Below are positions 53,710-63,652 of a stretch of 64,000 nt of DNA, piece by piece (the first letter of the stretch is position 1; every line of letters starts with the position of its first letter). Origin of the DNA: Acetobacter aceti (lineage in GTDB: Bacteria > Pseudomonadota > Alphaproteobacteria > Acetobacterales > Acetobacteraceae); NCBI RefSeq assembly GCF_002005445.1, contig NZ_CP014692.1, positions 496,001-560,000 of the forward strand, given 5' to 3'. The translations under genes were made by a program, and so were the position numbers. Below the pieces are notes generated by a model. The model did no database searches. It saw only the letters and a program-made list of their open reading frames with translations, and was not told where the DNA came from.

Positions 53710-55137
53710 TCAGCTCATGCCGTAGAAGGACACGGGAAAGACGATGTTGTGGGGCAACCCGATACGTACGAAACGGGCGTCGCGGACAGGCACTTCATCA
53801 AGAACCATCAGGTTGACGGGCAGAGCGCCCCAGCGGGTGATGTAACTGCCCAGTGTGTGACCGATATTGTGGTCGGTCAGGATGATCAGCGGGAGATCGG
53901 AAGGAAGGCGGGCTTCTTCCAGCGCGGTGGCGATGCGCTCTCCCGTCGCACGGATGGTTGCAAGATTTGGAGGGGTGTCGCTGGTCAGTCTCAGGCAGAA
54001 GCCGGAGGGATGCCTGCGGGCGATGGTGAGAAGGTCGCTCAGACGGCTGACGGGCGTCTGCATATCGAACGTGCCGAGGATCGGAAGATCCCGCAGTGGC
54101 AGGCCAATTTTTTCGGACTGAAAGACCGTCGCGCCTGAAATGTCGGTGCTGTGCATGGTCAGGCCGTAAACAGTAGCCCGTCCCTGGTTGGCGGGGACGG
54201 CCCGATGCAGATCGCGGGAGAGGAGAGGAGACGCCATGATCCCACGAGCCAGATCGGCGCCAAGGTCACCGTAAAGACCGCGTGGCGGCAGATCCTGTCC
54301 GTTCAGGGCGGCGTAGATCATTTCCCCGACGCCGCCGGAGAAGGTCAGCAGAGTGGAAGGTGGCAGGGAAGGAGTGAACGGACAATCTTCGTGAAACAGT
54401 CCGCAGGCGCTGCTGAAACTGGCGCGTGAACCCTGTGCGATGTCTTCCAGCGCCCGCACATACCAGTGTGTGATGCGTTCGATGTCCTGTTCGGAAACGG
54501 CGTGACCCGGTGCAAGGGAAAAATCGAGATGATCACAGAGGGTCTTTCCGAAAGCCGAGAGCGTCGTGAGTGTGGTGCCGTCACGGCCGAACTGGAAATG
54601 GCGTGCGCCGATAGAGTGGCATCCCGCTGCCACAACCTGTCCGTTCATGCCCAGGGCGGCATTGGTTGTGCCGCCGCCAATATCGAGATTGAGCACGCCT
54701 GTGGTGGGATGCTGGTGCGAGAGATCGACGCATCCTCCCATGAAGGCGAGCCAGGATTCCAGCATGGGGTCGCGTGCGGTGGCGACCACTGCGGCTCCGA
54801 TGCGGGATTCCACGACTTCTGTCAGGGCGATGACGTTATCCTGCCGGGCCGCAAGACCTGTGATGATCGCGCCACCGGAGAAGATGCTGTCACGTTCGGA
54901 TGTGATTGCATCCAGCCAGCCGTCGAGCAAGGCGCTGATTGCGGGGATGTCGAGCTGCTGATCGTCCCGAAAGGGGGTGAAGCAGGCTTCCGAACGGTAG
55001 CATAGTTCGGGTTGCGTGAATTCCATGCGGCCGGTGACGCAGTTCATGGAAAGTCGTACATATGCAGCCATCGCCCGACTGGTTGTCGAACCGAAGTCGA
55101 AGCCTGCGAGGAGGACTGTGTCTCCGGCCAAGGTCAT
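53710..55137 (-). CDS. eutA: Ethanolamine ammonia-lyase reactivating factor EutA
   Basis: From the ATG at 55137 (AGGGG eight bases upstream) the protein has 475 residues, close to E. coli EutA (467). An upstream ATG at 55251 would add 38 residues. ATPase-fold motifs are LLAGFDFGSTTSRAM near the start and VLNLDIGGGTTNAALG in the middle, with TFSGGVGEMIY later. EutA exchanges damaged cobalamin on the lyase using ATP. It ends 26 bp before eutBC and follows the permease gene by about 180 bp. Confidence 0.85.
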   Translation of the reverse strand: MTLAGDTVLLAGFDFGSTTSRAMAAYVRLSMNCVTGRMEFTQPELCYRSEACFTPFRDDQQLDIPAISALLDGWLDAITSERDSIFSGGAIITGLAARQDNVIALTEVVESRIGAAVVATARDPMLESWLAFMGGCVDLSHQHPTTGVLNLDIGGGTTNAALGMNGQVVAAGCHSIGARHFQFGRDGTTLTTLSAFGKTLCDHLDFSLAPGHAVSEQDIERITHWYVRALEDIAQGSRASFSSACGLFHEDCPFTPSLPPSTLLTFSGGVGEMIYAALNGQDLPPRGLYGDLGADLARGIMASPLLSRDLHRAVPANQGRATVYGLTMHSTDISGATVFQSEKIGLPLRDLPILGTFDMQTPVSRLSDLLTIARRHPSGFCLRLTSDTPPNLATIRATGERIATALEEARLPSDLPLIILTDHNIGHTLGSYITRWGALPVNLMVLDEVPVRDARFVRIGLPHNIVFPVSFYGMS

Positions 55138-55316
55138 GCTCTGGCCCCTGCGCGTATCAATGGTGGCGACAATAGACTCATCATTGTCCTTCTGCAATGA
55201 AAACCCCATAGGACGGTCAGTGCTGGTTATAATATATTCAATATTTTTCATGCTTTTTCGTGTTCCTGTAACAGAACGGGAACGCGAAGGCGGGAAAGAC
55301 CATGTGCCGGAAGGAC

Positions 55317-57305
55317 TTACATGCCGGGCTGGCGGATTGAATGCCTGATGAAACGGTCGGAGATCATGCCGATGAAGGCCACGCACAGGCCCGCGACCAC
55401 GCCCTGTCCGACATCCGCCTTGGACAGAGCGGCGTAGGTGACCTGTCCAAGGTCGCGCGTTCCGACAAGGGCCGTGATCACCAGCATCGAGAGAGCGAGA
55501 AGGATGGTCTGGTTGAGGCCAAGCAGCATGTCGGGAAGAGCATGAGGCAGCCGGATACGTCTGAGGATCTGCCTGCTTGTGCAGCCGGTCATGATGCCAG
55601 CCTCGATGAGCGGCGCCGGCACATGGCTGATGCCGTGCGCCGTGTAGCGGATGGCCGGTGCGATGGCGTAGAGCACGATGCCGATCATCGCCGTGAAGTC
55701 GCCGACGCGAAACAGCATGACGATGGGGATGAGATAGACGAACGCCGGAAGCGTCTGGAGCGTGTCGATAAACACTTCGACGCTTTTCATCAGCCAGGGT
55801 CGTTGTGTGGCGAGTACCCCTACAGGTACTCCGAGAAGCATGGCGATCAGGACCGATACCCCGCAGAGATAGAGTGTGATCATCGCCGGTTGCCACAATC
55901 CCACGACAGCCATGAAACTGCACATGAGCCCCACCGTCAGGGCGAGGCGTATGCCGCCCAGCCGCAGTCCTGCCAGTGTTATGATTGTCACAACCCATGG
56001 CCAGGGGAGAGCCAGCATGAAACGCTTCACCGGCATGAGGACGTGCAGCAGCATGAAGGTCTTGATCACGTCGAGAGGATCGTGAAAGTTGATATTGATC
56101 CAGGAAACCAGATCATTCCAGAACGGGCCGGTCGAGAGGCGTGCGCTGTCAGGATAATGTGCGATCGCTGGCCAGATGGCGGCGGCCACCCACAGCAGCC
56201 CCGCCAGTAAGAGAGTTCCTGCGACAAGAGAGCGTGGGTGAGAGCTTTCCGGGGTGGAGCGCCGGGTATCAGGTACGAGCGCCTGCGCGAAACGATCGAG
56301 CATCACCGCCAGAACCGTGATGGCCAGACCGGCTTCCAGACCTCCGCCGATATCAAGACGGCGGAGTGCTCCGAGCACATCCCAGCCCAGACCGCCCGCG
56401 CCGATCATCGAGGCAATAATGACGACATTGAGTGAAAGCATGATGACCTGATTGACCCCCACCATCAGTCCGGGAAGGGCCGTCGGCAGCAGGATGCGCC
56501 ATGTCATCTGGCGGCGGGTGCAGCCTGTCATGCTGCCCAGTGAACGTAACTCGTCAGGCACGCCCTGAATGGCGACAACCGTGACCCGGACCATCGGCGG
56601 GATGGCGTAGATGACGGTGGCGATCATGGCGGAGACAGGACCAAAGCCGAACAGGATCAGCATCGGCAGGAGGTAGGCGAAGACCGGCATGGTCTGTGCG
56701 ACGTCGAGCAGGGGAGAGAGAAAGCGCCCGAAAAGAGGTGAACGGACGCACAGAAGTCCAAGCACGAGACCGCCCGTGGCGCTGAGCAGGGCTGCCACCA
56801 GCACGGAAGCAAGTGTGACCATGGCGCTGGTCCACTGTCCGAAGACCGCGAGATACAGGAAGCCGATCGTCATGCCGACGGCGAGACGCCATCCACGCAT
56901 GCGCCACGACAGGACCGCGACCGCGATGATCAGGGCGAACCACGGCACGGGTGGAAACAGCATGACGGCTTCCGAGCCCTCGCCTTTCAGGATGCCGGTC
57001 GCCAGCACCATGGAAGCCAGTTGCAGCGGCAGATCAAGGAAGCGTGAGAGCGCACGGGTAAAGCCGGACACGGTCAGCGGTCCCAGATGTGCGTCCACTG
57101 TCAGCCAGTGCATGAAGGCGGAAATCCAGTCCGCCAGCGGGAGACGCCATCCGGGAGGATATTTCTGTATCCAGCGCGGAAACAGGGTATGCGGCAGTTC
57201 CGCCAGAATGAAGCTCAGAATGACGATGATCAGCCACGGCAGAGGGCGCAGATTGACCTGTCTGCCAAAAATGGCAGGGTTAGACAGGGAGGCTTTTTTC
57301 TTCAT
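55317..57305 (-). CDS. tmoV: ABC transporter permease, tandem-fused (TmoV/OpuAB-like)
   Basis: A 662-residue inner-membrane protein made of two related permease halves. Each has the EAA-loop pattern: GSMTGCTRRQMTWRILLPTALPGLM near residue 270 and AGIMTGCTSRQILRRIRLPHALPDML near 580. About 12-14 hydrophobic segments are visible. Betaine/proline-type permeases are normally about 280-300 residues and dimerise; here the dimer is one chain, as in TmoV of the TMAO transporter. Its ATG overlaps the ATPase stop by four bases. Substrate may be TMAO, betaine or another small amine. Confidence 0.8.
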   Translation of the reverse strand: MKKKASLSNPAIFGRQVNLRPLPWLIIVILSFILAELPHTLFPRWIQKYPPGWRLPLADWISAFMHWLTVDAHLGPLTVSGFTRALSRFLDLPLQLASMVLATGILKGEGSEAVMLFPPVPWFALIIAVAVLSWRMRGWRLAVGMTIGFLYLAVFGQWTSAMVTLASVLVAALLSATGGLVLGLLCVRSPLFGRFLSPLLDVAQTMPVFAYLLPMLILFGFGPVSAMIATVIYAIPPMVRVTVVAIQGVPDELRSLGSMTGCTRRQMTWRILLPTALPGLMVGVNQVIMLSLNVVIIASMIGAGGLGWDVLGALRRLDIGGGLEAGLAITVLAVMLDRFAQALVPDTRRSTPESSHPRSLVAGTLLLAGLLWVAAAIWPAIAHYPDSARLSTGPFWNDLVSWININFHDPLDVIKTFMLLHVLMPVKRFMLALPWPWVVTIITLAGLRLGGIRLALTVGLMCSFMAVVGLWQPAMITLYLCGVSVLIAMLLGVPVGVLATQRPWLMKSVEVFIDTLQTLPAFVYLIPIVMLFRVGDFTAMIGIVLYAIAPAIRYTAHGISHVPAPLIEAGIMTGCTSRQILRRIRLPHALPDMLLGLNQTILLALSMLVITALVGTRDLGQVTYAALSKADVGQGVVAGLCVAFIGMISDRFIRHSIRQPGM

Positions 57306-58339
57306 GCGCCGACTGCCTGCGCATTCGGACCGATGAGAATGTCCAGAAGCATGGCGCGGTCGATAGCGCCAATGATTTCATTGTCTTCGATGACGGCCAG
57401 TGGCAGCGAAGAGGCGTCAAGCTGACGGGCGAAAGAGATGACCCGGTCTGTCGCGCTGACTTCGCCGCCAAAAGGACCAGCGGGGGGAGGTGTTGTCATG
57501 ATGGATCGGGCGGTCAGAATGTGGGCGCGTGGCGCGTCCCGCGTGAAGGCGCGTACGTAATCGGTCGCGGGGCTGACAAGCAGTTCCTCCGCCGTGCCGA
57601 TCTGCTCGACCAGCCCGTCTTTCATGATGGCGATGCGGTCCGCAACGCGCACGGCTTCCTCAAAATCATGCGTGATAAAAACGATGGTTTTTTTCAGCAT
57701 ACCCTGAAGGCGTATGACCTCGGCCTGCATTTCGCGCCGGATCAGCGGATCGAGTGCGGAGAAAGGCTCATCGAGGAACCACACGTCCGGATCGCCTGCG
57801 AGCGAACGGGCGATGCCGACACGCTGCTGCTGGCCGCCGGAGAGCTGGGCGGGAAACCGGTGCTCACGACCTTCCAGCCCGACCAGACGGATCATCTGCC
57901 GTGCGATCTCCTCGCGTTCCGCGCGTGGCCGTCCCTGAATCTCCAGCGGAAAAGCGACGTTGCCAAGCACAGTGAGGTGCGGCAACAGCGCGAAATGCTG
58001 GAACACCATTCCCATCTGATGCCGGTGGATCTGGATCAGATCGGCTTCGGAAAATCCGAAAAGATCCTTGCTTTCAAAAAGGATCTGTCCCGCCGACGGC
58101 GGTGTAAGTCCTGCCAGACAGCGCAGGAGCGTGGATTTCCCGGAGCCGGACAGGCCCATGATGACAAAGGTCTTGCCGCGTTCAATATCGAGATCGACAT
58201 TGAAGATTGCAGGAGTAATCCCGGCTTCCTGAAGCGTCTGCACGTTGTCGGTCGTGATATGGCCGTCTTTGATGAATTCGGACGCCCGTGCGCCATAGAG
58301 CCGGCTGACTTGCCGGCAAGCCAGTACGGGATGCTGCAT
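57302..58339 (-). CDS. tmoW: ABC transporter ATPase with C-terminal regulatory region (TmoW/OpuAA-like)
   Basis: A 345-residue ATPase of the quaternary-amine uptake type: Walker A GLSGSGKST, Q-loop MVFQHFALLPHLTV, signature LSGGQQQRVGIARSLA, Walker B VWFLDEPFSALDP and the H-loop FITHDFEEA. Residues beyond about 270 resemble a partial CBS region, as in osmolyte importers. It lies between the binding protein (66 bp gap) and permease genes. Family membership is certain; naming it tmoW rests on context. Confidence 0.82.
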   Translation of the reverse strand: MQHPVLACRQVSRLYGARASEFIKDGHITTDNVQTLQEAGITPAIFNVDLDIERGKTFVIMGLSGSGKSTLLRCLAGLTPPSAGQILFESKDLFGFSEADLIQIHRHQMGMVFQHFALLPHLTVLGNVAFPLEIQGRPRAEREEIARQMIRLVGLEGREHRFPAQLSGGQQQRVGIARSLAGDPDVWFLDEPFSALDPLIRREMQAEVIRLQGMLKKTIVFITHDFEEAVRVADRIAIMKDGLVEQIGTAEELLVSPATDYVRAFTRDAPRAHILTARSIMTTPPPAGPFGGEVSATDRVISFARQLDASSLPLAVIEDNEIIGAIDRAMLLDILIGPNAQAVGA

Positions 58340-58405
58340 CAGGTCTCTCTTCCGCGGAAAGGGGATGCCTCCGACAGCCCATCAGGACTGTACGGAGGAA
58401 ATGCT

Positions 58406-59353
58406 TTACTTGCTGAGCCAGGGCTTCCACACGGCTTCGTGCTTGTTTACCCAATCCTGAGCCACGTCCTCGACTTTTTCACCGTTGAGGTCCACTCGGG
58501 CATCAAGCTCGCCCATGGTTTTGTTGTCGAACTTGTAATTCTTGATAATGGCGTAGGCGCCGGGCCATTTGTCTTTCATGCCAGACCAGACGGCTTTCCA
58601 GATGGGGCCGTACGGCTTGCCGCAGTCATACTTGGCGTCCTTGTTGATGCCCCAGCTTGGGTTTTCGTAACAGCCCGGCTCATAGCGCGGAAATTCAACA
58701 AACTCGCCCTTGTATTTGATGGGCACCCAGTGCGGCGTGTAGATCCATAGAATGATGGGGGCCTTGCGTTCGTAGGCGCTTTTCAGCTCGGCGAACAGTG
58801 CGGCGTCCGTGCCCGCATGGACCACTTCAAACGGCAGATCGAGCGCTTCAATACGCTCTTCATCATGGCCACCCCAGGTTGAAGGGCCACCGAGATAACG
58901 CCCTTTGGGGTCGGTCTCAGGCGTGCTGAAAACTTCTCCACATTTCTTGAGGGCTTCCCAGTTGGGCAGGCCTGGGCATTTTTCCTTCATATATTCAGGA
59001 AACCACCACTCTTCACGGGCCTGCATCCCGGAGGAACCCAGATCCTCCACCTTGCCGGTTTTTACGGCCGCCTGAAGAGCTTCCTGCGCGGTCGTGGCCC
59101 AGACTTCGGGCGCGACGGTGAGGTCGCCGTTTTCCATTCCGCTGAACTGGGCAAGGTAATCAGCCGGCACATAGTCAATGTTATATCCGGCTTTTTTCAG
59201 AATATCGCCCATGATATGGGCGGTTATGAGTTCGCCTGTCCAGTCATTGAGTGTGAGCTTGATCGGATCGTGGGATTCTGGCGCAGCGATGGCGGATCGG
59301 CCCATGAGGCAGAGGCCGCCAAGCAGTGAGGCGCAAAGCAGATTTCTGATCAT
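58406..59353 (-). CDS. tmoX: Periplasmic substrate-binding protein (TmoX/OpuAC-like)
   Basis: A 315-residue binding protein with a signal peptide (cleavage near AIA-APE). Tryptophans that could form an aromatic cage for a quaternary or tertiary amine are visible in LNDWTGE, APEVWATT, EEWWFPEY, PSTWGGHDE, LWIYTPHWVP and NPSWGINKD. This is the OpuAC-type fold for betaine, choline, carnitine or TMAO. It is divergent from tdm-tmm, which favours TMAO, yet in line with eutA-eutBC, which leaves ethanolamine open. Cysteine pairs (EKCPGLP...KKCGE, GCYENP...YDCGK) may form disulfides. Confidence 0.8.
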   Translation of the reverse strand: MIRNLLCASLLGGLCLMGRSAIAAPESHDPIKLTLNDWTGELITAHIMGDILKKAGYNIDYVPADYLAQFSGMENGDLTVAPEVWATTAQEALQAAVKTGKVEDLGSSGMQAREEWWFPEYMKEKCPGLPNWEALKKCGEVFSTPETDPKGRYLGGPSTWGGHDEERIEALDLPFEVVHAGTDAALFAELKSAYERKAPIILWIYTPHWVPIKYKGEFVEFPRYEPGCYENPSWGINKDAKYDCGKPYGPIWKAVWSGMKDKWPGAYAIIKNYKFDNKTMGELDARVDLNGEKVEDVAQDWVNKHEAVWKPWLSK

Positions 59354-59784
59354 TGTTCCACTTCCATAATGAAGTCGACCAAATCCTAGTAACCGTAAGG
59401 CAGAAACAGCAATAGGTATTCCTCATATATAAGAGATATTTATATGCAGACTTAGCTGGTTTTTCTGAGCATTCCTGATGGGAAAATGTTTTTTCCTTAT
59501 AAAAGCAAAGGGGTAGAGGAGGATTTGAGGGAATCCGAAATATACGGATCATGTTTTTGTATCACAGTGGAGTCGATGATTCGACTGACGCAGATTTCGG
59601 TTTGTTTTTATCAAATTTTTCTTTTTGAAGGGAATGGGAGGCGGGAAGCCGGCGTGGAGTGGAGGTGAGCGGAAAATTGTCCCATCATGCTCCGGATGAA
59701 TGGTGCCAAATGGCACTATTGTTGTGATCACCGCCACATGCTTTCGTTTATTCCAGATCGGCAACGTAATGGAGCGCGGCGATC
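59354..59784. promoter_or_regulatory. Divergent control region between transporter and tdm, with two palindromes
   Basis: This 431-bp A+T-rich region has no gene. AGTCGATGATTCGACT (59571-59586) is a perfect 6-4-6 inverted repeat, and TGGTGCCAAATGGCACTA (59701-59718) is a 7-4-7 repeat with one mismatch, 66 bp before the tdm start. They look like operators for both directions. TGGCAC-N5-TTGTG at 59711 resembles a sigma-54 site but lacks the conserved GC at -12. Confidence 0.5.
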
Positions 59785-62019
59785 ATGACTGATTTTTCTG
59801 TGAAAACCCCTGAAAGATTTTCTCATCGGATCAATGGGGGGAATAACGCCCGGAAGTTTTCGGTTGCCGCTGGTGAGCGCTTCGAATTTCTGGCGGTCGA
59901 TGGAGGGCAGCCAGTCGTCGTATTTGCTGCGCGGGGCGTGCTGGAATGCTCTTCGGGAGCAGAAACGGCACATATTTTTTCCAGCGATGCATTGGCGGAA
60001 TTTCTCGAAGGAGACGAGACTTCCATTGTCGTGCTGGACGAGAAATCAACGCGTGGAGACATCGTCAGTTTCGATGTGCTTCGGGATGGGAGTATCGTGG
60101 TTGATGTCCCCGCAGATGATATGACGCCTGAAAGCTCCGATGCGCCCGGGCGGGTAGATGTGGCGATTTATCCGGCAAACACCACGTCACGTCTGCCTTC
60201 TCCGCTTGCGCCCATTCTGGAGGAAATACGCGTGCCTGCGGCCTCGGCTGTGAGTTACCGTGTCCGCAAGGGTGACTATATACAGATCATTGATGTTGAA
60301 GGTCGGCAATGTTCCGATTTTCTCGCATTCGATGCGCTGGCTCTGGAGAGAGGCACGGAGTGTGGGCTGGATGCGACGGCAACCCGCACAGTGCAGGGAA
60401 ACGCCATGCCGAGGCCGGGGCTGCACGCGAAATTTCTCGATGAACAGATGCTGCCGATGGTCGAGATCGTGCAGGACACAGTCGGTCGTCACGATGCGTT
60501 CCTGCTGGCCTGCACAGCTAAATATTATGATGACAGCGGCTATCCCGGTCATGCCAACTGCACTGAAAACTTTAATGCCGTGCTTGGAGGGGAGGGTATC
60601 GTTCCCCGTCGTGGGTGGCCCGCTATCAATTTCTTTTTCAACACTCAGGTTCTCGAATGCGGGACGATCGTAGGGGAAGAGCCCTGGTCGCGACCCGGAG
60701 ATTATGTCCTGCTTCGTGCGGAGAGGGATCTCGTTTGCGCGTCGTCGTCATGCGCTGATGACGTGACATCCGCGAACGGCTGGACGCCCACCGATATTCA
60801 CATCCGTATTTACGACCGGAGTAACAGCTTTCCCAAGGGGGTGACACATCGCATGACGCCCGAATCTCCACCTGTCATGACGCGCCAAAGTGGTTTTCAC
60901 GATTGCCTTGAATCGCTGGGCGCGAAATTCGTCGAATATAAAGGCTTCTGGCTGCCGTCGTATTTTGAAGGCTTTGGTCCGGTTGCCGAATACTGGGCCT
61001 GCCGGACAAAAGCCTGTGTGATGGATCTGTCCGCGCTGCGAAAGTTCGAAATTACAGGTCCGGACGCCGAATTTCTGCTCCAGACAGCCGTGACGCGCGA
61101 TATTCGCAAGCTGGCTGTGGGGCAGGTGGTCTACACGGCGTTGTGTTATCCGCATGGAGGCATGCTCGATGACGCAACCGTGTTCCGTCTGGCTCCGCAG
61201 GCGTTCCGGCTTGTCTGTGGTGACGACTATTGCGGCGAATGGCTCCGCGCTCTGGCGGATGAACGTGGACTGCACGTCAGCATCCGGGCATCCACGGACC
61301 AGCTTCATAATCTTTCCGTGCAGGGACCGGAAAGTCGGAATATTCTGTCTTCCCTGATCTGGACCTGCCCGACACAGCCAGACATCCAGTCCCTGAAATG
61401 GTTCCGCTTTACAATCGGGCGTATCGGCGGGGCGGACGGCATTCCGGTTGTGGTTTCACGGACTGGGTACACGGGAGAGCTTGGTTACGAAATCTGGTGT
61501 CACCCCAGGCAGGCTTCTGCCGTCTGGGCTGCTGTCTGGACGGCCGGGAAACCGCAAGGAATGGTTCCTCTGGGTCTGGAAGCGCTCGACTGGCTGCGTA
61601 TCGAAGCCGGCCTGGCGTTTGCCAATTACGAGTTCTGCCCGGAGACAGATCCGTTTGAGGCTGGCATCGGTTTTGCGGTGCCAGCAGCCAAGCTTGAGGA
61701 TTATAGCGGTCGTGAAGCGCTGGTAAGCAGGCGAGAAAATCCACGGAAATGCCTTGTTGGATTGGAAAGCCAGATGAATGACAGGCTTGATCACGGAGAT
61801 CCTGTCTATTCAGGACGTGCCAGAATCGGTGTCGTGACAAGCGCATGCAACTCTCCTGTTCTGGGAAAAAGCATTGCGCTGGCGCGCGTTGACGTCTCGA
61901 TGGCTGAAATTGGACAGAAGCTGGAAATTGGAAAGCTTGATGGTTTTCAAAAGAGAATATCGGTGAGCGTTACATCCTTTCCGGCTTATGACCCGAAAAA
62001 AACACGGGTCAGGTCCTGA
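59785..62019 (+). CDS. tdm: Trimethylamine N-oxide demethylase Tdm (DUF1989 + GcvT domains)
   Basis: A 744-residue protein. Residues about 140-345 form a DUF1989 domain ([47 protein letters not shown]), with Cys259, Cys318 and Cys323 as candidate zinc ligands. Residues about 365-740 form a GcvT-like tetrahydrofolate domain ([35 protein letters not shown] region, [11 protein letters not shown]). This architecture and length match Tdm, which splits TMAO into dimethylamine and formaldehyde or its H4F adduct. The position before tmm supports it. GGAG lies ten bases upstream of the ATG. Confidence 0.85.
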   Translation: MTDFSVKTPERFSHRINGGNNARKFSVAAGERFEFLAVDGGQPVVVFAARGVLECSSGAETAHIFSSDALAEFLEGDETSIVVLDEKSTRGDIVSFDVLRDGSIVVDVPADDMTPESSDAPGRVDVAIYPANTTSRLPSPLAPILEEIRVPAASAVSYRVRKGDYIQIIDVEGRQCSDFLAFDALALERGTECGLDATATRTVQGNAMPRPGLHAKFLDEQMLPMVEIVQDTVGRHDAFLLACTAKYYDDSGYPGHANCTENFNAVLGGEGIVPRRGWPAINFFFNTQVLECGTIVGEEPWSRPGDYVLLRAERDLVCASSSCADDVTSANGWTPTDIHIRIYDRSNSFPKGVTHRMTPESPPVMTRQSGFHDCLESLGAKFVEYKGFWLPSYFEGFGPVAEYWACRTKACVMDLSALRKFEITGPDAEFLLQTAVTRDIRKLAVGQVVYTALCYPHGGMLDDATVFRLAPQAFRLVCGDDYCGEWLRALADERGLHVSIRASTDQLHNLSVQGPESRNILSSLIWTCPTQPDIQSLKWFRFTIGRIGGADGIPVVVSRTGYTGELGYEIWCHPRQASAVWAAVWTAGKPQGMVPLGLEALDWLRIEAGLAFANYEFCPETDPFEAGIGFAVPAAKLEDYSGREALVSRRENPRKCLVGLESQMNDRLDHGDPVYSGRARIGVVTSACNSPVLGKSIALARVDVSMAEIGQKLEIGKLDGFQKRISVSVTSFPAYDPKKTRVRS

Positions 62020-62080
62020 AATACACTCAGAACAGAAGAGGCCAGTGAGCCTGATCGTCCAGCAGGGAGCATTGACGAAC

Positions 62081-63457
62081 ATGACGAAAAAGCGGGTAGC
62101 AGTCATTGGGGCGGGTCCAAGCGGACTGGCTGCTCTGAGAGCTTTCAGTACGGCGCGCAAGCAGGGACATGATGTTCCTGAAATCGTCTGTTTCGAGAAA
62201 CAGCCGTCGGCGGGTGGTATCTGGAACTACACCTGGCGTACAGGTCTCGATGAATATGGAGAGCCGGTGCATGGAAGCATGTACCGTTTTCTGTGGTCAA
62301 ACGGTCCAAAGGAAGGCCTTGAATTTTCGGATTATTCCTTCGAAGAGCATTTCGGACGACCCATTCCTTCCTATCCGCCGCGTGCCGTGCTGCTCGATTA
62401 TATTCTGGGGCGTATGAAACGTGATGATCTGCAGGGCGATATGCGTTACAATACGCCGGTCCGGGATGTACAGTGGGATGCTGACGCAGACAATTTCACC
62501 GTAACAGTTGAAGATCTTGCGAACAGTCACGTTTATTCAGAGCGGTTTGACTATGTCATTTGCGCTTCCGGTCACTTCTCCACACCCAATGTTCCGACTT
62601 TTCCGGGTTTCGATCTGTTTCCCGGTCGTATCCTGCATGCCCATGATTTCCGGGATGCCAACGAATTTACGGGTAAGGATATCCTGCTGGTCGGCAGTTC
62701 GTACTCTGCGGAGGATATTGCATCCCAGTGCTACAAGTATGGAGCGAAATCGATCATTTTCTCCTATCGTTCCCGTCCTCTTGGCTTTGACTGGCCGGAA
62801 GGGTTCTCGGAACACCCTCTTCTTGAAAAAGTTGATGGAAACATAGCCTATTTTAGTAATGGAGAAAGCCGAAAGATAGATGCCATTATTTTATGCACCG
62901 GATACAAGCACCATTTTCCATTCCTGCCTGATGCCTTGCGTCTGAAAACAAATAACCGTCTGTATCCGCTGGACCTGTACAAGGGTGTCTGCTGGATCGA
63001 CAACCCAAAGCTCCTTTATCTCGGAATGCAGGATCAGTATTACACATTCAACATGTTTGATGCGCAGGCCTGGTTTGCCCGCGATGTAGTTATGGGACGT
63101 CTTGAACTCCCTGCGGCGGCGGATATGACGGCGGACACGCATGTATGGCGCAGGCGTGAAGAAGCCCTTGAAGACGCTTATCAGGAGATTGATTTTCAGA
63201 CCGATTACGTGCGTGATCTGATGAAATACACTGATTATCCTGCGTTTGATCTCGATAAGGTGGCTGAGATCTTCAAGGAGTGGAAGCATGATAAAGCTGA
63301 AGGCATCATGACTTTCAGGGATCGCAGTTATCCCTCCGTTCTGACCGGGACAATGGCGCCTCCGCATCATACGGTATGGATGAAAGCGCTGGATGACTCT
63401 CTCGAGGCTTTCCTCGCTCCTGCTGCCAATCCAAAGCACAAGGTGGATGCAGACTGA
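62081..63457 (+). CDS. tmm: Trimethylamine monooxygenase Tmm (bacterial FMO)
   Basis: From the ATG at 62081, 458 residues. FAD motif [14 protein letters not shown] (residues 6-19), the Tmm-typical [20 protein letters not shown] (residues 47-66) and [20 protein letters not shown], the FMO identifying motif [11 protein letters not shown], and the NADPH motif [11 protein letters not shown] are all visible. Bacterial Tmm oxidises trimethylamine to TMAO and also acts on some other methyl amines and sulfides. It begins 61 bp after tdm. A longer frame back to 61988 has no conserved start. Confidence 0.92.
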   Translation: MTKKRVAVIGAGPSGLAALRAFSTARKQGHDVPEIVCFEKQPSAGGIWNYTWRTGLDEYGEPVHGSMYRFLWSNGPKEGLEFSDYSFEEHFGRPIPSYPPRAVLLDYILGRMKRDDLQGDMRYNTPVRDVQWDADADNFTVTVEDLANSHVYSERFDYVICASGHFSTPNVPTFPGFDLFPGRILHAHDFRDANEFTGKDILLVGSSYSAEDIASQCYKYGAKSIIFSYRSRPLGFDWPEGFSEHPLLEKVDGNIAYFSNGESRKIDAIILCTGYKHHFPFLPDALRLKTNNRLYPLDLYKGVCWIDNPKLLYLGMQDQYYTFNMFDAQAWFARDVVMGRLELPAAADMTADTHVWRRREEALEDAYQEIDFQTDYVRDLMKYTDYPAFDLDKVAEIFKEWKHDKAEGIMTFRDRSYPSVLTGTMAPPHHTVWMKALDDSLEAFLAPAANPKHKVDAD

Positions 63458-63652
63458 AGACAGTTCGGGACATCAGGGGTTATCAACATGAGCTCCTGAG
63501 TCTCTTTGAAAGGTTTTTTATTGCCGTGATATTTTCTTTGTAAGAAAAACTTATATCTCCGATAATGAAATCGGACTGCATGGTTTTCTTGCGATATTTG
63601 TTGCGATTTCAATTCGAAATGAAGGCTCGATGAGCCGGGAGAAACTGCAAAC

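Noticed and set aside
53710..55998. Extended eutA frame running into the permease gene
   Set aside because: The part beyond 55251 overlaps the permease coding region in another frame and has no EutA similarity.
59711..59726. Sigma-54 promoter before tdm
   Set aside because: TGGCAC and spacing fit, but the -12 element has GT in place of the nearly invariant GC, and the bases also form part of a palindrome.
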